Below, in pieces: positions 1 through 11,115 of a stretch of 64,000 nt of DNA; the stretch's first letter is position 1, and every line of letters starts with the position of its first letter. The stretch is from Diphasiastrum complanatum. Lineage: Eukaryota; Streptophyta; Lycopodiopsida; Lycopodiales; Lycopodiaceae. The position numbers and the translations under genes are program-made. The notes beneath the pieces are model-generated. The model did not search any database. It had not been told where the DNA came from and worked only from the letters and a program-made list of their open reading frames with translations. The DNA is taken from assembly GCA_029204225.1 (NCBI GenBank), contig CM055112.1, forward strand, positions 69,001-133,000, written 5' to 3'.

Positions 1-202
1 TAATGCAATGTAATGCAACTCTACATCTCTTTTTGTACTTTACCAATTCAACTCCACCTTGAGGTTCTACTTCCACCTCAAGTACTATGTCATAAAGATC
101 ATGAAGTACAAGCAAAAACTCCATTCGAACTATCCAAGTAGCATAATTAGTGGATGTAAGCCTTTCACTAGCTTCAAGCAAAAAACCACCCATTGATGCC
201 AT
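1..202 (-). CDS. Copia gag N-terminus (copy A), cut by window edge
   Basis: The minus-strand reading frame opens with ATG at 202 (M-A-S-M-G-G-F-L-L-E) and runs off the left edge. It matches the gag start at 16348 almost base for base. The protein is the UBN2-type gag polyprotein of a Ty1/Copia retrotransposon, recognised by the N-terminal pattern 'L-T-S-T-N-Y-x-x-W-x-x-R-M-E-S-L-L'. Gag forms the virus-like particle in the cytoplasm. Only about 67 codons are inside the window, so intactness cannot be judged here; the B copy shows the downstream pol is defective. Confidence 0.75.
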   Translation of the reverse strand, partial: MASMGGFLLEASERLTSTNYATWIVRMEFLLVLHDLYDIVLEVEVEPQGGVELVKYKKRCRVALHCI

Positions 203-789
203 TTTTGAATGTGAAAAAGCACTAGAAACTCTTATGGTTTCTCTAAGAGATCTGAACCTATAGTCTTATAGCAATTAGAGAGCTTATAGACACAATCCTA
301 TCACTCATGAACCAATCTAGAATGATGGAAATTTAGATTCTAGTCTCAAACTTGCAAAATCACTCCTTAATCTATGATTTTTAGCAATCTCTCTCTCCAA
401 CTTCAACATACACTCAAAAAATCAGAGATAATCAATCAATGCACCTAAATCAAGCTTTGATTTTAATTTTTTGGCTGATCTGATCCAAGAACTAATCAAG
501 GGATTAGATTCATTATAGAAAATGCTTGATTTTGCACCAAAAATCACTCAGATTGGGTATGTGAGTCAAATTGTACAATTTTTTGAAATTTCTCAGTCAA
601 AATCGGAGATGTACGGCCTCACACGTGTGAAAATGGTTCCTACAGCCCACAACAAGTTCTGGACCAAAAAATTTGAGAAGAGCTATCAAATCCAACTCGC
701 TACACAAAATTTGACTAGTTTCCAAAAACTTGCTAATTTGGCTTTGATTTGGATCAACCCTATCAATTTCAATAAAACCTCTTGTACTT

Positions 790-800
790 GGCTCTGATAG
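790..800 (-). promoter_or_regulatory. Copia primer binding site (copy A)
   Basis: On the minus strand this reads CTATCAGAGCC, close to the initiator tRNA-Met primer binding site TGGTATCAGAGC used by most plant Copia elements. It sits 2 bp inside the LTR that starts at 803, the position expected for minus-strand priming. The first bases differ from the consensus. Confidence 0.7.
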
Positions 801-802
801 CA

Positions 803-1614
803 TGTGGAAAAAGTACAAAATGGACCAAGAGTGGATCCTAATCTGATCCTCAAGAGGGTTGGATGTTAGATTTACTTGATCTATCAATCTACTTGAGATT
901 AAGATCAATCTAGATCAATTCTAAACACAAAATCCTAACAAGAACAATCATTAATGAAGGTAGGTGTACTTTATGGTTTCACACGTGTGATACAGTATCT
1001 GAGTATGGACTCCAACTTGAAACTCAAGTACACTATGATAGAACCTCAAAACAATCAAAACAAATGTAGACAAATGGAGAGAATCACACTAAATTGCTTC
1101 CAAAATCAAGATTGTTGTCTCACATTGATTATGGCCAAATAAGCCTCTATATATACACTTCTTGGAGCTCGAGGTACTGATCATGCATCAGATCTCACAC
1201 GTGTGAGGATGCCTTGTCACCATCAGCAATTTGACACTTGGATCAAAACTTTCCATTTTGGGTCTAATTTCCTACTATATAGAGATCTTGATGGAAATCT
1301 TCTAGAAGCAAAAAATCGCCTACTTCAGCTATTTCCACACGTGTGAGCTGCCCTCTACACATGGTATGTGACACCTATTCAAAACATTTGGCTCATGCAA
1401 TCAATCGATTGGTGCCATGTGTCATATCTCTAGAAAACTAGTTTTTGGCCATTTTAGCCACTAGAACTTGAATTAAATCATATGTACAACATGTATGATT
1501 ATGGTACATGACAAGTACACTAGTTTCACAAATGGGAAAAGGCTCCACACATGTGTGTTTATCCTACATACAAGATTTTTGGCCTCTACCAAGCTTATTT
1601 TTGTATTTTTCACA
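803..1614 (-). repeat. Copia 5' LTR, copy A
   Basis: An 812 bp LTR with inverted ends TGTGGAAAAA...TTTTTCACA, matching 16949-17761 at about 98-99% and 12463-13284 at lower identity. Since the element reads on the minus strand, this is its 5' LTR. A TATATATA box lies at 1148-1155, with palindromic CACACGTGTG (G-box) motifs upstream at 1195-1206 and 1335-1346 and one downstream at 979-990. It is followed at 1615-1619 by TGGAC, the target site duplication seen on both sides of the B element. Confidence 0.88.
1195..1346 (-). promoter_or_regulatory. LTR promoter with two palindromic G-boxes
   Basis: In the minus orientation the sequence shows CCACACGTGTGA-type palindromes at 1335-1346 and 1195-1206, then TATATATA at 1148-1155 about 40 bp further on. 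CACGTG cores are bound by plant bZIP and bHLH factors (established knowledge). That they drive this LTR is inference. The same arrangement is kept in copy B at 17342-17353 and 17482-17493. Confidence 0.5.
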
Positions 1615-1629
1615 TGGACTAGCTGTGAG

Positions 1630-2756
1630 AATGCCTGGAAAAAATATCTATTTGGTAGACCAATTTATAATAGCATCTGCTTGATATAGCCACGATCTTC
1701 CAAATAATATTGAATAAGGTGTTGTATCTAATGGGTTATGACAAATAAATTCATAACAAACGTCTCTGTCTCTAAAACTACGCTAATACCGTTTAGCTCA
1801 CCTACTGGTATGGATGCGTCTGCTAAATGGATTTCATGGTAAGTGATAGGTTGTATCTGTTTTTCTAGTCCTAATTCCTTAACCATTGTTTTTGTTATTA
1901 AGTTAATATTGGATCCTCAGTCTATTAGTATTCTATCTATAGTCGAATATCCAATAATAGCACTAATCTTTGGAACTCCACAATCTCCTCTATCTACATA
2001 TTCTAATTTATTAATGTATGCAGGTATACTTAGTATGACAAACCTCTCCCCTCCCTCAGTCCTTATGGACTGAAGCCCTTCATCCTCTGAAGTATAGCTC
2101 GAGGATGATGTAGGTGTCTCACCTTCGTACTTATCCTTTTCCCATGATATTGTAATTCTTTTGTGACTTTTCCCCGTCGGTGTCTCCATCTGGTCTCTGA
2201 AGGTAATCTCCTTCTTCTTCCAGTGGGTTATGACATCGGCCTGGTAGAGCAATGGTCGCTCTAATAACACTTTATATGACGATTGTCTTGTAGTTCTTAA
2301 TATTATAAAATCCATAAGAAACTTATGGTCTCGAATATAAACTGTAACTTGGGACAATTCTCCTATTGGTGATCTTCTAGTTGCATCAACTAACTTTAGA
2401 TCTCTTAATGTGGGTGCTATGCTATGATGAATGCCTAACTCATATGTTGTTTCTTCAGTCATTATGTTCATGCTAGATCCAGAATCTATGGGTACGCTAT
2501 CTAAAATACAGCCATTGATTACTACTGGAATCTCAGGTTGACCTTCATCACCGTAATTAACTAATCCTACGTTGACTAATGGTAACTTCGCTTTTCTTTT
2601 CTTTTTCTTTTGCAAAAATTGCTTAATTTTTTTCTTGTAATATTGATTATCGTCTAATAACTGTTTAAAAGTTATATTGGGCATTATGGAGACAAGGTCT
2701 TCTACTATATCATAAGAATGGTTTCTAAGTGGGAATGGATCTCTAGGTATTTCCAC
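1630..2756 (-). pseudogene. Tandem retropepsin domains of Gypsy-like element, copy A
   Basis: The first domain carries the active-site motif V-P-I-D-S-G-S-S-M-N-I-M (around 2490-2460), then a 'DATRRSPIGEL' segment, and ends with 'LLYQADVITHW'. After an acidic Ser/Thr spacer a second copy of the fold begins near 1960: R-I-L-I-D-[stop]-G-S-N-I-N-L-I, then 'LADASIPVGELNGI', and after a frameshift near 1757 'LFGRSWLYQADAIINW'. In copy A the active-site Ser codon of domain 2 is a stop; in copy B it reads D-S-G-S-S. Retropepsins work as dimers cutting gag-pol, and two in a row is unusual. Confidence 0.7.
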
Positions 2757-2780
2757 TACTTATAACTAGATCTGAAAATT

Positions 2781-3104
2781 TTACTTTTTTAACTTTTCTA
2801 GTTCTTCGGCTAAAAGCTTTTTAGCTTCTGAACTAATATCAACATCATAATATTTTTCAGTAGGACTATCAAGGTCTAATGTTTTACTATTAGAAATTTT
2901 TATTGACTGTTCTACGACTTTCGCTTTTTCTGTCACGTTTTTCGCATTTTTTGCAGATTTTGTCTTAGTTTTTTTCTTATCTTTAAGAGTTGAAGAATCT
3001 TTACTACTTCTAGTAGCTACTTTATTTATCTCTACATCTAAATCTGGCCATTGATGGTCTTGATATAATGATTCAGACTCTACATCTATCCTTTGAACTA
3101 TCAT
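2781..3104 (-). pseudogene. Charged linker between zinc knuckles and protease, copy A
   Basis: A 107-codon open frame rich in Lys, Ser and Asp (runs such as K-D-K-K-K-T-K-T-K-S) with no recognisable fold. It lies between the nucleocapsid-like frames and the protease of the same Gypsy-like element, in the same orientation, and is probably the basic/acidic linker of that polyprotein. The equivalent stretch in copy B (19260-18930) has an extra in-frame stop. Confidence 0.45.
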
Positions 3105-3170
3105 GTCAGTGTTAGTTTTAGATGGCCGAGGATCATCCTCTCTATATGAGTTTACAAACCTTGGTTTAGA

Positions 3171-3680
3171 TCACGGTTGTTCTGGCTGAGGACATTCAAC
3201 AGTCACATGCCCTTCATCTTTATGGTTAGCGCAGAGTGGCACATATCCTGTTGACCTCCTGGGTTCAGGGCAATTAGGTGAATAGTGACTCGGGGCTCCG
3301 CAATTGTAGCACAGACCCCTTACTCTGGGTGGTGAAGTGGAATCTCTTGTCTCCTCTCTACGCAAAATAGTGTACTATTGACCAGTACGTTGTTTTGGTA
3401 TAATGGTATTTTGGTTAGGAGTTGTAGTATAAGCTACCTCCTCATGATTATTAATCGGACAGAGTAATAATTCCTCTTCTAAATAGTTAGTTTGTAAACT
3501 GGGACAATTGGTCTTAGAATGACCTTCCTTCCCACAAGCGGTACACCAAACATTGGCGTTAAGCTTCGCTTTCTTTCGCTTGGCTTTAACATCAAACATT
3601 TGAACCTTTAAATCACTCATTTCTTTTGCTAACATCTCAACACTCTTCCTTAATGGATCCATCTTTTCGGATTTCTCCAT
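3171..3680 (-). pseudogene. Gag nucleocapsid zinc knuckles, copy A
   Basis: Two adjacent frames each contain a C-X2-C-X4-H-X4-C knuckle: C-T-A-C-G-K-E-G-H-S-K-T-N-C in 3680-3375 and C-Y-N-C-G-A-P-S-H-Y-S-P-N-C in 3365-3171. A third, irregular Cys/His cluster (C-A-N-H-K-D-E-G-H-V-T-V-E-C) follows. This is the RNA-binding nucleocapsid part of a retrotransposon gag. A stop between 3365 and 3375 separates the knuckles, so the copy is broken. Confidence 0.75.
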
Positions 3681-3890
3681 TCTTTTCTTCCTATCTGAGT
3701 TTCTATTCTTGGATTTCCTATAAGAAGATTCTTCTTCTGATGAAGAAGAATAAGATGAATACTCTGAAGACTCTTCCTCATCTGCTAAATCAGATTTCGA
3801 TTTAGACTTAGTAGATGATTCAGATTCCTCTGTACGTTTAGATTTATGTTTTTTACTACTTTTTCATTCATTTCTCCGTCTACAAGAAAC

Positions 3891-4546
3891 TCAAGAAGTT
3901 TCATAATTCTCGGCAGAGGCGATGACATCTTCCAAAGAAGTCATCAATCCACGTCGACAATAACGATCCATTTTCTTAGGCAAATCACCCAAGAACCACT
4001 CGTTTTGCATATAAACCGAATACTGGGCTATTAACTTTCCTATTAAATTCTTAACTCTACGAGTATACTTTCTAAGTGATTCCTTCGGCTTTTTCTCAAT
4101 AGAATTAAGTCGAGCCAACAATCTAGTGGAGTATCCTATCTCCCTAAACTATTTAAGGAATGTTGCGGGTTTGCCATATTATCAGGTGGTGGTGAACTAG
4201 GTGGACTTAGAGGACTTGGAAGATCAGGATCTTGACTACGCTCAGATGATGGTTCTGATGAAGAAGATTTTGATTCTGCACTTGGTTCGGAACTGGAATC
4301 AGACGAATCTGATTCAGATAAATTTCTAGAACTTAGTGTTTCAACGGATCTTTTCTCAAATGAATCTACAAATGTTGTAGTAGCGTTTAGAAGATCGTTA
4401 AACGCTTTAGGTATTAATCTTGTTCTAACTGACGAGTTTCGCAAGTTCTGCAAATACAAATCTCTAGATTTCCTATATGCTTCTAATTGTTGTGCAAGCT
4501 CTAAACGTTTCTGTTCAATAGTTGCTTGAGAGTATGTTCCTGGCAT
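3891..4546 (-). pseudogene. Gag N-terminal and capsid-like segments, copy A
   Basis: The frame starting at 4546 (M-P-G-T-Y-S-Q-A-T-I-E-Q) has a helical N-terminus followed by a Ser/Asp/Glu- and Pro-rich tail. After a stop a second frame (4121-3891) reads 'SLRKYTRRVKNLIGKL' and 'WFLGDLPKKMDRYCRR', resembling the retrotransposon gag capsid pattern with a conserved 'F-x-x-G-L' segment. No matrix or signal peptide is seen. Placement next to the knuckles and protease supports gag. ATG 4546 is the first in-frame start after a leader without ORFs. Confidence 0.6.
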
Positions 4547-5629
4547 GCATTACATGAGAAACACTTAAGGGATTTAAAGAACCCTTGAATTGTTTTGCAT
4601 GAGGAGAGTCTATGATTGGTAATGGGTATTCCATCGTCGCCTACTTTTTAGTAATGGCATGGGAAATAATTAGGTCCACTAATGGATAACCATAAGTAAA
4701 ACTTATATAGATGATTTTGGAAAATCTGACTTGATCAATGAATGAGAAAAAATTATTGATTCTCTAGGCCATAACCAAGGATGGGTGTGTCGATATAAAT
4801 TTTGTTATCCTAACAAGCAGTCTATGAATTTGGTTCATAGATTTAGGATTGACGACAACATATTCGTTCCTCATGGGTTACCTTTTCCAAACTGGTACCT
4901 AGTTCAAGAAAATTTAATTTTTCTAGTACTGTGCTTGATTTTTGGAGCTTGTGTTTCTCTGGAATTAAAGTTAAAGGTTTTTTTTTTTATAATCCATAAC
5001 AATATTGTTTCCTTTTCGCAAAACTTTAATGGTTTGGTTAGGGCACTCTCAATGATTCCAACCATTGGGGTGAGCAAATCAAAGTTTTGGTAAGATAGTT
5101 GTCAAAGCAAAATTCGGTTGAATTAATGGAACATGAATAGTTAAATGGAAGCGTCCTTCAAGGATGATTCACTTAATTTCAAGAGAAGTTTACAAATTGC
5201 CTCATAAGATGAAAAAACATAATTTTTCAAACTATGAGTTACAAACTCAATCTTGCTCTTACTAGATCCAAGAGCATACATTTGATGACCCAACCACTTG
5301 CTTTCAAAATGATTTGGAAACATATCTAAGCCATTAAAGACAAGCAATATGTCCATACAAGAGGCATGATACAAGACAAGCAGGAGAGACAGAGAGAGAT
5401 AGTTAAGAAAATCTAGAGGACTTGCACGCTGATATGCAGCAACCCATGTACTCTCTTCCAGAATATTTTGAGCAGAGAGATTGTTTTTGTTAGGATTTAT
5501 GCTGTGTATGAGAATGCAAATGTTATTCATGAATGTATTGTTGTCTTGATGAGTTAGTGATGTTGTTCTTGCAATTAGAATTAAGTTGCAAGTTCATGGG
5601 CTGAAAAACTGAACACCGAACACTTTGTC
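4547..5629. other. Leader region without recognisable gene (copy A)
   Basis: AT-rich sequence to the right of the Gypsy-like gag start, repeated at 20694-21774. Short frames such as 5530-5141 (-) and 4785-5093 (+) lack known motifs, and the longer one is truncated by indels in copy B, which argues against coding. It probably contains the leader and possibly the LTR of the Gypsy-like element, but no tRNA primer site was found. Confidence 0.4.
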
Positions 5630-5845
5630 GGGTTTTTCGCATTTTTCGGACCCCCGAGAATAGGCCAAAATATGACTTAGAATAGTTTTAGTCGACCTTT
5701 GGGATTCTCGCATTCTTTGCATTTTCTCTTCTTCGGGTTTTTCGCATTATCACATTTCTCGTAGAGGTTAAAAATGTGTAAGCAAGCATAGATTCACCGA
5801 CTGTCGAAATTTTTGCATTTTTCGAAAAATGCGACAAACGGAGGT
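5625..5845. repeat. Short repeats of a TTTTTCGCATTTTTCG-like motif (copy A)
   Basis: The words TTTTTCGCATTTTTCG, TTTTTCGCATT and the reverse form CGAAAAATGCGA occur several times here, and again at 21770-21985 in copy B. Related words (CGAAAAATGCGAAG) occur at 28240-28500 and near 11030. CpG-containing motifs of this kind in AT-rich DNA stand out. They may be U3 enhancer repeats of an LTR family. Confidence 0.45.
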
Positions 5846-5865
5846 AGAAGCACGCTTCCGAATCC

Positions 5866-6355
5866 TTGGCACCGCTAGCTGCAGTTAAAGCCGAAACTAT
5901 CAGATTGCTTCAATATATAGGCAAACATTCTTGCATGTGCAGGTGCCGGGGCGTGGGGATGCCCAAACATGGCTCTCGCTGCCCGGGCCCACCTGCGTGC
6001 TGCCTGACATCCATTGGGGTCCACTTGGGAGCCGCCAGCACCCACATGCACGGCCCAACGCCACCCGATAGTTGCCCGACACCCACTTACGCTGCCCGGC
6101 ACCCACCCACACTGCCCGACATCACCCCCCTTGCCTGCAACATGCCCGGGACCTCGCCCATTTTTGCCCCCATTTTTGCTCCCATTTTTGCCGCGCCACC
6201 ATTTTTGCTCCCGCTTGGGCATCGGGGCCACGCTAGAGTAAGGCCAAACTCCCGACACGTGTGGCCTCAGCCCCCTACATTTCCGAACTGGCAGTATGAG
6301 GCAGCCTACAGCCTCCTCCAATATCTGCTCGCGCGCCTCTCTCTCTCTCTCTCTC
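5866..6355. repeat. GC-rich CpG-dense block ending in CT microsatellite (copy A)
   Basis: An abrupt change to GC-rich sequence with repeated CATTTTTGCYCCC units (about 6158-6212) and a CT run at 6337-6355. The same block at 22011-22507 lies immediately upstream of RPL29. A TATATAG sits near its left end. Long open frames on both strands here follow from base composition and have no recognisable domain. The block may be a promoter/CpG-island segment; that is inference. Confidence 0.5.
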
Positions 6356-7184
6356 ACAAGAGGTGTTGGATGCTAGTTGGATAGATCAATCACAAATCTA
6401 TTGTCTAGATCTTGATCTAGTTCAAAAACTAGCACCTAACTAGCAAGAACAACTTGTAAAATGATCAAACTAATCAAAGAGTGGCCTAACATGTGTGAAA
6501 CTTTGTGATTATATGGACAGTTGGCATAGAGTAAAGTACATTAGCAATGGAAAACATTCAATGCAAATCACAAGACAAATAGTAGAAACAAGGATTTGTC
6601 TCAAAATCAAGATCTCTCATCAAGATTGATTATTTACAATGAGGATCTATATAGCTCAAGTACATTTTGACCTAATATGTTGACTCAGTGGGACTGGCAC
6701 GTGTGGGGAGCGATAGCATATCTCAGTTTACAGCATGAATGGAAGATCCACATCTAACTATAACATTCATTAACCCTAAGCATTAACACTACACAATTAA
6801 CACTACATTCATTAACCCTATGATCCACAATGAGATAGAAACTTGCTACTCTCTCTCTTTCTCTTTCACTCTCACAAAAAGCATAAGAAATGGCAATTCC
6901 AATTAGCATTCAAATACAACAATTAACAAAATACAACAAAAAACATGAGAGATGGAGGAAAGGGATAGAGAGCAAGGACATTCACATGTCCATTCCATAA
7001 GAGAACCAATCTACTTGTATTGAAATGAAGATCTGAATATGAGAAGCAACTCGAGTTTGCCCCTATTTATAGTGGAGAGGAGGGCCTTGGACTCAAACTC
7101 CTATTGGCCCATGTCTACCTCCCTAACTATTCAAACTTAAAAAAGAGTGGGAACCCATTCAAAATTGGAGGGAACCAATTCGAA

Positions 7185-7212
7185 CCCTAAACCCTAAACC
7201 CTAAACCCTAAA
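7185..7212. repeat. Telomere-type repeat (CCCTAAA)4
   Basis: Four perfect CCCTAAA units, the plant telomere repeat, at an internal site directly joined to the palindrome that starts at 7207. Confidence 0.9.
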
Positions 7213-7320
7213 TGTCAAGTTAGTGAATAAAGTTGGGACTCCCACCAAAATTTGTTCGAATTTAAATTCGAACAAATTTTGGTGGGAGTCCCAACTTTAT
7301 CCACTAACTTGACATTTAGG
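7207..7320. repeat. Near-perfect 114 bp palindrome
   Basis: The left arm 7207-7263 and right arm 7264-7320 are reverse complements with one mismatch (A versus G within GTGRATAAAG) and no spacer; the centre is AATTTAAATT. A transcript would fold into one 57 bp hairpin. The arms are far better matched than a typical old MITE. Confidence 0.93.
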
Positions 7321-7530
7321 CCTGCGACATTAGCAAAAAGGCCTAAAGTCCTTTTATTGACTTTCTAATTATCAAATCTTTATGTGATCATCGGGTTGGA
7401 CTTACACACGTAGGGTGCGAAATCCCTCTCACTTATTAACTAAGGTTAGGGTTGTCTTGGGATCTGCAAACCCTCCAACAATATCTCCCACCAAAACTGG
7501 TGGCGGTCCCACGACACCTACGAGGTGCAG

Positions 7531-10518
7531 TTATTGTGAGCATGACATCGAATATTTATTACATGATACTACACCTTCTCTGAAGTCGAGTCGGACAGTC
7601 TTGAAATCTAAGTTGTGTGGTGAAAGACAGCGATGGGCTCTGATGATCCACTTTGAGATTGTCCAAGCTATAAACTGAGATTCCCATGAGCCTCCCATCA
7701 TGACAGCACGAAAATATAATCTTGCCACTGGCAGTTGATCTTTAATACTATCTGATGCCATTGGCTTATTCGGATCGAACGCCAAAGTGGGAAGGCAATC
7801 ATCGCATTGCATTGCAACGGACGCTAGTAGAGTTAGATCTTTTGTGAACAATGTCGATTGCCTCACTGTTGGATCAGGAGAGTGGATATACTCCTGCTGG
7901 TATGCTTGTAGCGCTCTGTGCAAATCCACTGATATCTCCCAACTGTAAGATTGGTGGATGGTTGGCCAATTCAGCATTTGGATCGTGATTTTGTCCATGG
8001 CCAATCCCAAATCTTTTCACTTATTTCTTCATGGCATTGGAACAAAGTATGGATCTATGCGCAACTGGCGAGGGCTGGTCACATAACTCTTGATTGATTT
8101 TGGAGTTTTTTCACAAACTATAATTCTCCAGGCCGGCTGCTCTCCCAATGCAGGTAACTTATCGAATTCCTTGTCAGCCTCAATTTTAGAGGTCTTAAAC
8201 TTAATGACCCAACCACAACGCGAGGACTCATGGGGATGTTGCGCTAAGACACTTTGGATCTGGTCCTCAATATTGATGGGTCTTTTGAACAAAGGTGTGG
8301 TCCCTGAAGTAGATGGAACTGCTTGTTTTGCCTGTGGAACTGGCTGAACTTCTTCTACTTCTGGTGCTCCACCCTGTTCCATGCTTGAATCCAAACCTGT
8401 ATCCAATCCTGCCTGTTTTTATTGTTGAGGCGAGAATTGTGGCATCAATGGAACATAAATTTGTGGTTTAGACTCCAAAATCTGAACGACATTTGTTTCA
8501 TATTCTTTGATGGTCGCTTTGGCCTTTGCCAACTCAGTCAAAGTCATACCCTTGAATCTATCAAAGTGGCCTTGGAATCCTTGAAGGGCCACTTGATAGG
8601 TTTCAACTTTTTTGAACAAATGTCCGATATACCGGATGATCAGGAATTTGCGTCTGAAGATATGCATTATGCTCAAGGGTGGTCACATCCAATTCACCTT
8701 GGAGACATCTGCGATCTTGGTCGGCCATTTTCAATTGACCCTAGAGCAGCTGCACTTGTTGCTTGGCATCCTGAATAGCCTTGTCTACTTGGTCTTGGGC
8801 AGTGGTGAGGGCATTCTACAGTGTAGTGACATAATCTTCTAGGCGATCAGCCAATTGTTGTGTCTTCTTCATCTCAGCTTCAGACTTCACTTCGTGTTGC
8901 TTGGCAATCTTCAATTCTTTGTCCAGCTGGATGAGTTTCTAGCTAATAAGTGTATTCTTAGTACCCATGTCTGATATGCGTTGCTCCATTTCATTTTTCT
9001 TATCCAGCATAGACTGGATCACTTGTGCAAGGCTTGAGACTAAACCGAGAGCATCACCAGAATCTATTGCCATGGCAGTGGTAGCAGTAGGAGGACCTGG
9101 TGGTACTATCCTTGGTTGGCATGGAGTAGGTGCCTATAATTTCTCTTCTTCAAATATATCTTCTTCCTCATAGCCCTCAGGTACCGTGGCGTCGAACTAT
9201 TTTGGTGACTTGACAGCTTGCCCGACCCAAATTGTATCTGGTGCCTGAGCTGCTACGGTTTCTTGTGGTTCCTCCTAAAAAGTTTCTTCAAAAATATTCT
9301 CAGATTCATGGACAGTCTCGAATCCTCTTCTAGGGGATTGGAGTTCAAAGAGCGCTGGACTTTGGGGCATGGCAAAAACTTTTGAGGCCCCAAGGGAGTT
9401 GGAATCATGAACATGACCATGAAATACCGGGTATTTAGTGAAACGGCTCTCGTTTGTGGAGGTGAGGCGGCCTAGGCAATTGTGATGAGAATGGTTTTTC
9501 CAATAGTCACAGACTGTCCTTGAGATAAAGCAAAGGCGAGGGAAGCTTCAGAGACGAGGGGAATAGGTAGTTCAGTGCAAATTATAGTGAGAGGTTGTAG
9601 CGCAACGGGCGATGGTAGCCTAGTCCGTTGGCGTGTCGCGAGAGGTGAGTCAGGAACAATGATCTCGCTGCGTACACGCCGACGACTATGTGAAGAAGAT
9701 GCCTGGTGAGAAGACTCGATCTGTGCTTCTTCATATATTGAAAGCACAGAGTCGACGTTAAACCCACGAAGTCTGTCCTCCAGGTAAGAGGTAGATCATA
9801 GTGAGAGAAGAGGACCAGCCACAAATTGCTGCTTGGTGTTACCCTTAATGGCCCTTTTCAACTCACCAAAAACCATCTTATACCAGTTATAAGGCTTAAG
9901 AACTGCCAGATCCTATCTTGTAATTGGAATCTACAATGCGGTGCAAGATCTGTAATGAAATACGTTCCTCCTTGAGGTTGCCAACTATCAAGAAGTTACT
10001 TAGAAGCTGGGCTGCTGGATGACAGGGTCTCAGATGGAGTCTAGGAGATACTCGTCGTGAGTCCAGTAGTACTCGATAGAGGTGTCAATGAACAGTTTGA
10101 TCACGTTCTTGGTGTGCTTATGGTTTGGAGATGGCTCCTTACTAGATGTGATTTCTAGGGCAGCAAGGGTGGCTTCCATAACACGCACCTTGTGTGTGGT
10201 AGTCTAGAAAGTAATGTAAAATTTAGACTTGGCCTCAGTCCAAGTGCTAAAGGCCATAGTGATGAAATGCATGTTGATTTTTCCAAAGAAGACATGCTCG
10301 AAGATTTTCATTGCCATAAGCAAAGGCCCGACAATGGTCATCCACTGAGGGACCATGCTTGCGCTAGGGAGCATCATGATGCCTGTTGCAGCTGGAACAT
10401 CACGATGGATGGAGTATTTCAGAGATTGAGAGGTGTCGGTAGAAGACATGAGGACTGAAAGAGAGTGCGAGTGTATCTCAGAAGACAGGAAAAAATTGGC
10501 AGAAGGTTTTGGTCGCAA
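7531..10518 (-). pseudogene. Decayed retroelement protein of unknown family, with coiled coil
   Basis: The minus strand holds consecutive open pieces (10518-10204, 9747-9472, 8890-8419, 8406-8029, 8010-7531) interrupted by stops. Translation around 8890-8680 is heptad-like and rich in Gln, Lys, Glu and Leu (coiled coil). The 8406-8029 piece has an acidic, Pro-rich N-terminus; the last piece reads like a folded domain with several Trp and Cys. I see no Gag knuckle, protease, integrase or RT motif. Its position behind a candidate LTR suggests the internal region of a non-autonomous element, but the family is not recognised. Confidence 0.4.
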
Positions 10519-11115
10519 AATTTTTTTGCAAGAGTTCCGCTAGCACAAGTGAGAAATAAATCAAATTCAACCTACTTATAGATGAAATTAAAATGTCCAT
10601 TACACAAAATACTAGTTTGGTTGATCAGCTCTAGACAAAAATTTATAGGCTTGTTCAGTACTATGAAAATAGCCTCCAAAATTCTCAACGAAGGATTTAG
10701 ACCAAAATTGGAGTCTGGCGAACATTCTGCAAAACTGACGAAGGTTCAACATTCGCCTAATGCCATCATTCACCTAGGTGCATTGATAAATACAAATTCT
10801 CAAGATCTGAACCTATGATCAAACTAAATTTGGCATTTTAAATCCATCTGGTATGTCAGCGAAGGTTCATCAGTACTAGAAGATGCTCGATGAACGTTCC
10901 CAAAATGGCATGATGCTGAACATTTGCATAAGGTAAAAATAGGTATCAACTTGTAAAAAGAACATTCGTCCTGATGTTCCATTTTTTGGAAAACAATGCG
11001 TGGTGAAGTAACAAAGTGCTGTGTCGCATTTTTCGGCACAGGTTGGACGTTGAACTTACAAACAAGTATAAAACAATGATTGTCGTATTTTTTGCATTAT
11101 TTGCGAAATTCACAA
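10519..11115. other. AT-rich stretch with repeated CGAAGGTTCA/ATTCGCC words
   Basis: No gene is seen. Words such as CGAAGGTTCA and ACATTCGCC recur between 10640 and 10980, and TGTCGCATTTTTCGGC at about 11020 links it to the motif family at 5625-5845. It is likely retroelement flank. Confidence 0.35.

Larger units (their letters stand above)
1620..4546 (-). mobile_element. Ty3/Gypsy-like gag-protease region, copy A (degenerate)
   Basis: A minus-strand series of open frames separated by stops or frameshifts. In transcription order they are gag N-terminus (4546-4136), capsid-like segment (4121-3891), zinc-knuckle segments (3680-3375, 3365-3171), a Lys/Glu-rich linker (3104-2781) and two aspartic protease domains (2756 to about 1630). 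Downstream reverse transcriptase is not adjacent, because the Copia element was inserted just after the second protease domain (target TGGAC at 1615-1619). The B copy at 17767-20693 has the same order. No LTRs of this element were identified. Confidence 0.75.
6366..7481 (-). repeat. Probable LTR of a decayed retroelement
   Basis: It starts TGTTGGATGCTAG and ends CCCTCCAACA, an inverted-end pair typical of plant LTRs. Its first 100 bp resemble the Copia LTR at 16949 (LTR start, 'ACTAGCAAGAACAA'-like segment). Just beyond 7481 the minus strand reads GGTGGGAG, a plausible polypurine tract, so this would be the 3' LTR of the minus-strand element at 7500-10518. No partner LTR was found. It contains a 114 bp palindrome. 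Confidence 0.5.

Noticed and set aside
1630-4546. Endogenous pararetrovirus as an alternative for the gag-protease region
   Set aside because: Zinc knuckle plus aspartic protease would fit, but there is no movement protein and no adjacent RT. The visible parts fit a Gypsy-type retroelement at least as well.
5141-5530. 129-codon minus-strand frame (copy at 21288-21521)
   Set aside because: Interrupted in copy B by small indels, no conserved motif, inside the leader of a dead element.
5866-6384. Long overlapping frames on both strands in the GC-rich block (also 22011-22520)
   Set aside because: Open simply because GC-rich DNA has few stop codons; no motif, and both strands are open together.
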